Assembly: GCA_009809945.1 (NCBI GenBank)
Contig: WTPW01000324.1
Location: 224,289 to 288,288 of the forward strand
Direction: 5' to 3'
DNA: 64,000 nucleotides
Origin: Gigaspora margarita
Lineage: Eukaryota; Glomeromycota; Glomeromycetes; Diversisporales; Gigasporaceae
Of the stretch, positions 55,879 through 64,000 are shown one piece after another (within the stretch, counting starts at the first letter, position 1; every line of letters begins with the position of its first letter). The notes under the pieces were generated by a model. It saw nothing but the letters and a program-made list of their open reading frames with translations. It did not search any database and was not told the DNA's origin. A program made the position numbers and the translations under genes.

Positions 55879-57997
55879 TTACAATTCAATTACTTGGCTT
55901 ATTACTTGGTCTATTTTCCATTGTTCTAGCTTTTTTGCAATTTCACCAGTATCGATTAGTTTACTAGTATACATAAGATCAGGGTGCTGTTGTTTATTAA
56001 CTGGTAAGGTTTCGTTGATATCGTCTGATTTTAAAAATTGTATCTTAACTTCGTCTATATATACTGAATTACTATAACTTTCGAACCAATTCTCAATTTT
56101 ATTCAAGATAGTCTTAGTATTAGGTCGTTTTCCAGGATCTAAGTTTATACACTGTTTAACTAATTCAATATAACAATTAGGTGTTCCGGGCGAAAATTTA
56201 GGACACAATCCAAGATAAATTTTTATTGCAAACTCATTATCAAACTGATGACCGTCAAAAGGTCTTTTCCCAGTTGGTATTTCCCACAGAATTATTCCGA
56301 GACTGTATATATCTGCAACTTGTGTGAATGGGTTTCCTTGTAGAACCTCAGGCGCAACGTAAGGTAACACTCCGGCGATTTTTTCCCTTTCAACTTTTAT
56401 TAACGATGTTAACCCTAAATCCGCAATATATGCAATATCTTCTTCATGCTGTAAGATATTTCCACTATGCAAATCTTTATGGACGTATCCTGCAAAATGT
56501 ATCGTTGTAAGATCATAGACTATGCATTGTATCAGTTTTAGTTTTTTCTCCCAATTCATTCGAGTTACAAAATTAAGATTTTTTCGTAATGATCCCATTT
56601 GTGCATATTCTAAAATCAGAATATTTTTTCCATTTTCGTTCTTTGAAATACCGTAACACTTCAAGAACGAAGGATTATCAGCTCCGATTTTCATGTATGC
56701 TCGTAATTCATTAAAATATTCTTCGTTATAAAATTCTTTTAAAGCTATAGTAATGTCGGAAACGCTATCATTTTTTAATTTTAGATCAAATTTTGCTTTA
56801 TAAACTTTTGCGAATCCTCCATTTCCAACTTCTTCAATAGATTTAAGATTTTTGTATGATAATTGGTATATATGATTATCTAGTATTCTTTTAACGCCAT
56901 TATCGTCATTTATAATGTCGTTGTCTATTATGAATTCATAAAATTTTTTATGCCAATAATTAGCCTTTTGTATATCTCTTTTAATTCCTTTACCGTTTCG
57001 ATAACAAAAACCGGTATTAAATGTTCCATATAGGTGACCTATTTTTGCAGATTTTTGATAATAAATAAATGCCTTATGTTCATCCTTTTCAACTCCAATT
57101 CCATTTTGATAACAATATCCAACTTGAAATGTTCAATCAGCGTCATCCATCTCTGTAGATTTTTGATAATAAATGAATGCCTTATGTTCATTCTTTTCAA
57201 CTCCAATTCCATAAAAATAACAATTTCCGACATTAACTGTTCCATCAGCGTGTCCCATCTCTACGGATTTTTGATAATAAATGAATGCCATATGTTCATC
57301 TTTTTCAACTCCAGTTCCATTTCGAAATCAATTTCCTACATTAAATGTTCCCATAGCTTTCCCCATCTCTGCAGATTTTGATAATAAATAAATGCCTTAT
57401 ATTCATCCTTTTCAACTCCAATTCCATTTTCATAACAATATCCAACATTATTTGTTCCATCAGCGTCTTCCATCTCTGTAGATTTTTGATAATAAATGAA
57501 TTCCGTATGTTCATCCTTTTCAACACCAATTCCATTTCGATAACAATATCCAACATTAAGGGTAGGGTGAACGTAGATCAATTTTCATATGATCTACGTG
57601 GTATATTAGATTTTTATATAGTAAACAAAAAAATGCTTCTGATAAATCTTTTTAATATCTTGGCCAATTTGTATAAAATTTATATAATATGTAGTTTTAA
57701 ATAGTTTGTTTATAATAATGAAGTTGCACAATATCCATTGCTTTAAAAAAAATTAACTTCACATATAATTAAATTTTTGTAGGACATTATATGATTTTTG
57801 TAGGTTGCACAAAGAATTGCCTGATTCTAATTGGCCAAATCATGTGATGTTTACATGTAAATCATATAAAATTGGTTACACAAAGTTGATCTACAATCGA
57901 TTTTATATGAAATTGGAAATTTGTACACCCTACCCTTAAATATTCCAGAAGCGTTCCCCATCTCTGCAGATTTTTGATAATAAATGAATGCCTTATG
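55879..57997 (-). pseudogene. Sel1-repeat TKL-like protein kinase; kinase domain intact, Sel1 part broken
   Basis: A frame open from 57132 to 55879 encodes two Sel1-type units (GIGVEKDEHKAFIYYQKSAK, TGFCYRNGKGIKRDIQKANY) and then a complete kinase domain. Its motifs: Gly loop EEVGNGGFAKVY, Lys in IALKEF, hinge LILEYAQMGSL, catalytic loop VHKDLHSGN (HKD for HRD), DLG for DFG in IADLGLT, YVAPEVL, SLGIILWEIPTGKRPF and a final Arg in DPGKRPN. This is the Sel1-TKL arrangement hugely expanded in AM fungi; the enzyme would phosphorylate Ser/Thr. Upstream, the 36-residue Sel1 unit (ADGTFNVGYCYxNGIGVEKD...) continues to 57556 and resumes at 57936-57997. Damage there: TGA at 57133-57135, another near 57330, a base lost in a T run near 57375, and an element at 57560-57935. 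The first ATG in the open frame is 56694, inside the kinase N-lobe, which would drop the ATP-binding loop. Either a pseudogene or a consensus error in repeats beside a gap. Confidence 0.85.
57560..57935. mobile_element. TTAA-target (piggyBac-like) element inside the Sel1 repeats
   Basis: 376 bp. GGGTAGGGTG at the left pairs with CACCCTACCC at the right, with TTAA on both sides (57556-57559, 57936-57939). GTAGATCAA recurs inside both ends. Removing it and one TTAA rejoins Sel1 coding text (CAACATTAAATATTCC). It has the same end style as 62952-63449. Confidence 0.85.
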
Positions 57998-58864
57998 NNN
58001 NNNNNNNNNNNNNNNNNNNNNNNNNNNNNNNNNNNNNNNNNNNNNNNNNNNNNNNNNNNNNNNNNNNNNNNNNNNNNNNNNNNNNNNNNNNNNNNNNNNN
58101 NNNNNNNNNNNNNNNNNNNNNNNNNNNNNNNNNNNNNNNNNNNNNNNNNNNNNNNNNNNNNNNNNNNNNNNNNNNNNNNNNNNNNNNNNNNNNNNNNNNN
58201 NNNNNNNNNNNNNNNNNNNNNNNNNNNNNNNNNNNNNNNNNNNNNNNNNNNNNNNNNNNNNNNNNNNNNNNNNNNNNNNNNNNNNNNNNNNNNNNNNNNN
58301 NNNNNNNNNNNNNNNNNNNNNNNNNNNNNNNNNNNNNNNNNNNNNNNNNNNNNNNNNNNNNNNNNNNNNNNNNNNNNNNNNNNNNNNNNNNNNNNNNNNN
58401 NNNNNNNNNNNNNNNNNNNNNNNNNNNNNNNNNNNNNNNNNNNNNNNNNNNNNNNNNNNNNNNNNNNNNNNNNNNNNNNNNNNNNNNNNNNNNNNNNNNN
58501 NNNNNNNNNNNNNNNNNNNNNNNNNNNNNNNNNNNNNNNNNNNNNNNNNNNNNNNNNNNNNNNNNNNNNNNNNNNNNNNNNNNNNNNNNNNNNNNNNNNN
58601 NNNNNNNNNNNNNNNNNNNNNNNNNNNNNNNNNNNNNNNNNNNNNNNNNNNNNNNNNNNNNNNNNNNNNNNNNNNNNNNNNNNNNNNNNNNNNNNNNNNN
58701 NNNNNNNNNNNNNNNNNNNNNNNNNNNNNNNNNNNNNNNNNNNNNNNNNNNNNNNNNNNNNNNNNNNNNNNNNNNNNNNNNNNNNNNNNNNNNNNNNNNN
58801 NNNNNNNNNNNNNNNNNNNNNNNNNNNNNNNNNNNNNNNNNNNNNNNNNNNNNNNNNNNNNNNN
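57998..58864. other. assembly gap (N)
   Basis: 867 undetermined bases directly after Sel1 coding sequence; more Sel1 repeats are likely inside. Confidence 0.98.
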
Positions 58865-59149
58865 TTTGACATTTATTTTTTTACGCTATTTTCATCCGGT
58901 CTCACCCGACAGAGACCTTAATTTCCCGTAATTGTCCGATAGGACTGACGGAAAAAATATGATTGCTGGCCCAATTTTTTGATTCCTTGTTGTGCAAAAT
59001 GAAAAATTAACCTTGCATAACCTTAGATGTGAACATTATTCTATTAATTTACAGTAAATTAAAAAAAAAAAATAAAAAAAAAAACCGACCGACCGACCCA
59101 TGTTTTCAGATTCCATGTAATGCAAAACGAAAAATCAACTTTGCGTGGC
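58865..59149. other. intergenic upstream of the kinase locus
   Basis: GC is slightly higher. Contains a (GACC)n microsatellite at 59085-59099 after an A run. TTGTGCAAAATGAAAAATTAACCTTGC-like text repeats at about 59117-59145. No gene. Confidence 0.4.
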
Positions 59150-59740
59150 CTTAGAGCCTTAATGTTAGAGGCTATGGAAACAGATTAATACTCGTTATAT
59201 GTAAAATTTCATTCCCGACATTGTAATTAGTGCTCCAAAGCCGATTTAAACACTAGTTTTTGCGTATTTTCGCTTTTCTCTCCTTTCGTTCGTGTTTGTC
59301 AGGCTGGTCTGGAATAGTCAAAATTTGCACTATCCGATTGCTTATTTCCTCATTAAGAGCTTGTATTACCCGATCAAATAAGTGGATGCGTTTTACTTAT
59401 TTGCGTGGGTGATGCAACCCAAAAAAGAAATTTCGATTTGTAAATAAACTAAGTGGGTGAGATAAAAAATTTAAGGTCAGAGCCTTAATGTTTGAGGCTA
59501 TAGAAACAGATTAACACTCATTAAATGTAATATTTTATTCCCAACATTTGTAATTAGTGTGCCAAAGCCGATTTAAACTAGTTTTTGCGTATTTTCGCTT
59601 TTCTCTCCTTTCGTATGTGTTCGGATTCTATGCCGGTCTGATCCGGGATAGTCAAAATTTGCATTATCCGATTGGCTATTTCCTCTTCAAGAGTTTGTAT
59701 TACCCGCGCAAATAAGTGGATGCATTCAAGTGTACTGCTA
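59150..59740. repeat. tandem duplication of a promoter-like block
   Basis: Two copies of about 250 bp, 330 bp apart (59150-59400, 59480-59740), share AGAGCCTTAATGTT, AAAGCCGATTTAAACTAG-type text, TTTTTGCGTATTTTCGCTTT and TATTACCCG.(G/T)CAAATAAGTGGATGC. TTTTCGCTTTTCTCTCCTTTCG is pyrimidine-rich like a core promoter or leader, and it lies 5' of the minus-strand kinase. A third copy is at 55674. A regulatory role is inference. Confidence 0.65.
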
Positions 59741-60119
59741 TTTTAGAGCTTTGAATTACTATCGAATGGTACAACATATTATAAGTACAGTACACCAATC
59801 GAACTTTGTACACACCAAACCTTTAATTTGAGGTAGATCGCTGTCAAATATCAGCTGATATTATAGGGTGGGATATAAAAATATCCCAGGCTTAATTTAG
59901 GCTGACATTAATCCATAATTCCGGCCAAATATATAATCAAACTTTCAGCACAGCATTTAGCCCGTTCCAATTTAAATCTATGTTTAGGGAGTTAAACAAC
60001 ATATATATATATATTACTTAGATTCAAATTTCACTTTTCATATTACTAAACTGAACCCATACAGAAAGATCACCAAAATTAGAGTAGCTGTGTGATGCAG
60101 TCATGCTAAATCTAGGAAC
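59741..60119. other. intergenic
   Basis: No supported gene. A phrase at 59865-59950 (ATAGGGTGGGATATAAAAATATCCC) includes a short inverted repeat. Confidence 0.35.
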
Positions 60120-60991
60120 ATTATATAAGTTAGTTAGAATTAATTAGTAAAATTTTATGAATCATAAGATTTTATAGAATTTTATTAATAAGATTTTATA
60201 AAATCTTATAATACACAAATTTTTATTAATTAATTCTAACTTTATGCACTAAGTAAACATGTTCAGCACTAAAAAATACATCAAATCAGTAGATTTATTT
60301 TTATTTTTCTTGAAATTTGGAGAATAGATGCATAATTTTGGATTTTTGATCAAAAAAGTCAAATTTAAGCATCTTTTCTCCAAATTTCAAGTAAAATAAA
60401 AACAATACTGCCGATTTAATGTATTTTTAGGCTCTGAACAAGTTTATCTAGTGAATTAAGTTAGAATTAATCAGTAAAAGTTTGTGAATTATAAGAGATT
60501 ATAAAATTTTATGTTTCACAAAATTTTACGAATTTATTATAACTTCATGCACTAAATAAACTTATTTAGAACCTAAAAATACATTAAATTGGCAGAATTA
60601 TTATTATTTTACTAGAAATTTGGAGAAAAGATGCTTAAATTTGACTTTTTTGATCAAAATCCAAATTTAAGCATCTATTCTCCAAATTTCAAGTAAAATA
60701 AAAACAACTTTACCAATTTGATGTGTTTTAAGGTGCTGTACAAGTTTACTTAGTGCATTAAGTTAGAATTAATCAGTAAAAGTTTGTGAATCATAAGATT
60801 TTATAGAATTTTATTAATAAAATTCTATAAAATTTTATAATTCTCAAAATTTTACTAATTTATTCTAACTTCATGCATTAAATAAACTTATTTAGAACCT
60901 AAAAATACATTAAATTGGCAAAAAAATTTTTTTTACTTGAAATTTGGAGAAAAGGTGCTTAAATTTGACTTTTTTGATCAATAATCCAAAA

Positions 60992-61357
60992 CAATTATTA
61001 TAAAACGCACTTATGATGTTTTACCACCATAGGTAAATTAGATTTGCAAATCCATGTAACAAAAACAAAAAAAAATTTTTATAAAACAAAAAATAATATT
61101 TTGATTACTTTAGGGTTAGGGTGAGGCCTGGGATTTTATTGGGGCATTAGTATATACAAAATTTAGCAAGAAATTTTTTTTATTAGAGCCCCAAAGTTGG
61201 TTTCATAAGCAAAATTTAGAGATATGAATGTTTTTTTAAAAAAAATAAACAAAAAAATGAAATTTTATGTTACACCTGATCTTAAATTTTGATTGGCTAT
61301 TCTAATAGTTTTGTGTAACATGGTGTAAAACACTATAGGTGCATTTTAGTAAAACTT
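60992..61357. mobile_element. hAT-type element with 8-bp TSD ATCCAAAA
   Basis: 366 bp. A perfect TSD ATCCAAAA lies at 60984-60991 and 61358-61365. The ends pair imperfectly (ATTATAAAACGCACTTATGA against TATAGGTGCATTTTAGTAAA), followed by GTTTTACACC-type subterminals. The host unit is seen intact in the neighbouring repeats. Confidence 0.8.
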
Positions 61358-61730
61358 ATCCAAAATTATGCATCTTTTCTCCAAATTTCAAGTAAAATAA
61401 AAATAACTCTGCTGATTTGATGTATTTTTAGGTGCTGTATAAGTTTACTTAGTGCATTAAGTTAGAATTAATCATTAAAAGTTTGTGAATTATAAGATTT
61501 TATAGAATTTTATTAATAAAATTCGATAAAATTTTATGATTCACAAAATTTTACTAATTTATTCTAACTCCATGCACTAGATAAACTTATTTAGAACCTA
61601 AAAATACATTAAATTGACAGAATTATTTTTATTATACTTGAAATTTGGAGAAAAGATGCTTAAATTTGACTTTTTTGATCAAAAACCCAACTATTCTCCA
61701 AATTTCAAGTAAAATAAAAATAATTCTGCT

Positions 61731-62028
61731 AGGACCCCGGACATCTTTCATATAGGTCATAACTGGATTTTGGCCAATTTTGACCTAATTTGCTGAAAAT
61801 ATCAAAATCTATTTACTTAAATAACTTCCGATCCAGTAATCAGAATTGAATGAACTTTTTTTGTTAGATGCGCCTCACTAAGAGCTTCATTTTAAAAAAA
61901 AGTTCATTCAAATTGGACCACTGGATGCCAAGATAATGGCCAAAAACTGTTTTTTTTGCTTCTCAAATTTTGGGGGTTTTTGCAGAAATGTGTAATGTAT
62001 GACCTCTGTACTATATGTCCGGGGTCCT
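61731..62028. mobile_element. hAT-like AGGACCCC MITE, long subfamily, copy 3
   Basis: 298 bp, AGGACCCCGGACATCT ... ATATGTCCGGGGTCCT, with a perfect TSD ATTCTGCT at 61723-61730 and 62029-62036. The least decayed member of its subfamily. Confidence 0.95.
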
Positions 62029-62218
62029 ATTCTGCTGATTTGGTGTATTTTTAGGTGCTGTACAAGTTTACTTAGTGCATTAAGTTAGAATTAATCAGTA
62101 AAAGTTTGTGTATCATAAGATTTTATAGAAGTTTATTAATAAAATTCTATAAAATTTTATGATTCACAAAATTTTACTAATTAATTCTAACTCCATGCAC
62201 TAAATAAACTTATTTAGA

Positions 62219-62836
62219 GACCTCGGGTCCGATAGCATAGCAGTTATGCTCCGATGTTACAAATTGAAAGATTGCCGGTTCAAGTCCTGTGGACGGCAAA
62301 TGCGAATTTTAATAATTGGTGTAACAAACTTTGCAGGGCAGAACTTGTTGGTTTGGATCGATGATTTGGGTAACTGAAGTCACGAGACGTAGTGAAGATC
62401 ATGTCATGAACTTCTGGCGGCGTTTTCCGATGGACCTTGGCCAGTTGCGGTTAAGTAGGTATGGAAAGTCCGGGTTAAAACTGGACAAGAAGACTAAGAA
62501 GGACTTACGTCCTACCTAGCCAACTCTAGGCCGCGGATAAAGTAGTCCGAGTCGAACATTCTTGAATGAGTTGGGGCCCCACAAATATCTACATATATAT
62601 GTAGTGAGTCGGGTAGTAATAGGAGGACCGTGAACCAGAGGGTTTAAATAGGCAACTTCCGTAGTTGGGTTGTAGGTATGGCAGCTAGAGTGGAACCTTT
62701 GGGCGGACCACTTAAATTAGACACCAAAAGTGCACGTGTGGCTAGTTGTATCCTCATTCATGTAACAAATATTACATCTTTAATAACTTAATAAAGAATC
62801 AAGACAAGGTCTCGGTTGTAAAACAGAAAAAAAAAA
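62219..62836 (+). mobile_element. tRNA-headed SINE, copy C
   Basis: About 618 bp with a TSD of up to 17 bp, AAATAAACTTATTTAGA (62202-62218, 62837-62853). The head has ATAGCATAGCAGTTATGC (A box) and CCGGTTCAAGTCC (B box), and the tail is an A run at 62827-62839. Empty sites survive in sibling repeat units (e.g. 60888-60905). The 62-codon ORF at 62331-62519 is not supported as a gene. Confidence 0.92.
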
Positions 62837-62951
62837 AAATAAACTTATTTAGAACCTAAAAATACATTAAATCAGCAAAATTGTTTTTATTTTACTTGAA
62901 ATTTTGAGAAAAGATGATGTTTACTTAGTACATTAAGTTAGAATTAATTAA

Positions 62952-63449
62952 GGGTGGAGGGTATGTAGATCATTTCTATTAATAAACGAGTGACAAAAAA
63001 TATTTTTACTGCGAATTTACAAGTTGCTACATATAAAAGTTAATTTTTTACTAAATAAATTGTTATTTATGTACTAAGTAAAATTGTTCGTAATAAAAAA
63101 TTACACATATTCTAAAAATTTTATTAATTTTGAATAAAATTTGATAAAGTTTTTATAGTAAAAACTTTTGCGGGGGTGTGGTCTATTCTGCGGGGGTGAT
63201 CACAAATTGGCCAATCAAATCACATGTAAACAATAAGTAAAAATAGGGTCGCGAAGATAAAAACCGCTATATCTTATGTTCTACTGGGCCAATTTTAATG
63301 ATTAGACCACCGTTAGAATCAGAAAAACCTCCTCTACAATTTTATTTAAAAATTTAATATAATTACTTAATAAAAAATTTCTTTATTATTAAATATAAAA
63401 TTTTTAGTAACTAGTTTATTAATAGAAATGATCTACATACCCTCTACCC
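62952..63449. mobile_element. TTAA-target (piggyBac-like) element
   Basis: 498 bp. GGGTGGAGGGTATGTAGATC then ATTTCTATTAATAAA pairs with TTTATTAATAGAAAT then GATCTACATACCCTCTACCC. TTAA lies at 62948-62951 and 63450-63453. Ends of about 38 bp are almost identical, so it may be young. Confidence 0.9.
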
Positions 63450-63589
63450 TTAATAAAAAGTTGTGTATTATAAGATTTTATAAAATTTTATTAATAATAT
63501 TCTATAAAATCTTAGGATTCATAAAATTTTACTAATTAATTCTAACTTCATGAACTAAGTAAACTTGTTAGCACCAAAAAAATACAAAT

Positions 63590-63720
63590 AGTATATTCAA
63601 ACTCAGAGCAGTCTGCATAAAATTTAGAGTCTGAGTCTGGTCCGATCCTGGACCAGACCCAAACTGGACCTATTCCAATCCTAGCCAGACTGATCCGGAC
63701 CTAATTATTTGTTGTTTAAA
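63590..63720. repeat. word-repeat block GTCTGGTCCGATCC / GGACCAGACC
   Basis: Short words (CTGGACC, GGTCCGA, CCAGACTGATCCGGACC) recur on both strands, resembling the partial element at 1-160. No TSD was found. Confidence 0.45.
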
Positions 63721-64000
63721 TCTCTCAAAAAATTTTGAACTTGTTATATTAAACAAAAAATTAAATTGGAATGGCCTTATCACGTGAGCATATTGTAATT
63801 AATGTGATTGGCTAAAATGCACGTAATGCTGGACATACATAAAACAGCAAATACGTTTTTTAAACTTTGACTATCATTTGGCCATTTTATTTAAGTTGCA
63901 ATTTATGTTTGATAATCAAAATATATGTTTGACACATGAAATGACAAAACTGTGAAACTATAGAATATAGTTTTCTCTATACTTTATATCTTTTTAATTT
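63721..64000. other. AT-rich intergenic
   Basis: Nothing recognised. Confidence 0.35.

Larger units (their letters stand above)
60120..63560. repeat. tandem palindromic array, family P, host of nested insertions
   Basis: About seven units of 300-335 bp. Each has a palindrome AAGTTAGAATTAATCAGTAA ... ATTTTATTAATAAAATT ... TTACTAATTAATTCTAACTT, flanked by GTGC(T/A)G(T/A)ACAAGTTTACTTAG words. A second palindrome is AATTTGGAGAAAAGATGCTT with its complement around TTTTTTGATCAAAAA. Units start near 60120, 60455, 60750, 61440, 62070 and 62925. Insertions occupy 60992-61357, 61731-62028, 62219-62836 and 62952-63449. Confidence 0.85.

Noticed and set aside
57034..57704. Plus-strand and out-of-frame minus ORFs with repeated KNLQRW / FNSNSI motifs
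   Set aside because: Shadows of the in-phase 108-bp Sel1 repeat in other frames.
62331..62519. 62-codon ORF in a GC-richer stretch
   Set aside because: Inside SINE copy C, and related copies do not preserve it.

Overview
The window is AT-rich eukaryotic DNA (N gaps at 44528-45301 and 57998-58864). It has spliceosomal GT-AG introns, no operons, and far more repeats than genes. The recognisable host-type genes are a TKL-like kinase fused to Sel1 repeats, an F-box remnant, ribonuclease-inhibitor-type LRR remnants and a lineage-type multi-pass membrane protein. With the AT bias and transposon load, this combination best fits an arbuscular mycorrhizal fungus (Glomeromycotina, Rhizophagus/Gigaspora/Diversispora-like). 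That is inference; the species cannot be named from the sequence.

Layout. 0-11 kb: a gene-family fragment (1190), several MITEs with readable target-site duplications (TSDs), a decayed membrane/coiled-coil gene (3793-6071, minus), an A-rich tract, a pogo-like MITE and small LRR and membrane-protein remnants. 11-25 kb: a 1-kb tRNA-headed retroposon, a decayed coiled-coil gene, a 520-bp fold-back element, word-repeat elements, an F-box pseudogene and an LRR pseudogene. 25.4-34.7 kb: a palindromic tandem repeat split by a 7.4-kb Plavaka/KDZ-like DNA transposon (26531-33928). The transposon holds two head-to-head genes, and its transposase reading frame is broken by a younger MITE. 34.8-49.4 kb: palindromic repeats, a Cys-rich gene remnant, a MULE-like transposase gene interrupted by a tRNA-headed SINE, minisatellites and further MITEs. 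50-55.6 kb: another long SINE, minisatellites and MITEs. 55.9-58 kb: the Sel1-kinase gene, minus strand, with an intact kinase domain and a damaged Sel1 region carrying a TTAA-flanked element. 59-63.6 kb: a duplicated promoter-like block and a palindromic tandem array that has taken at least four insertions.

The only region likely to make a working product is the kinase domain (55879-57132), and its 5' end is doubtful. What stands out is a well-preserved record of nested insertion. At least seven small-element families have exact TSDs (2, 3, 5 or 8 bp, or TTAA), several have an uninterrupted paralogous site in the same window, and several have interiors built from one short word repeated on both strands.
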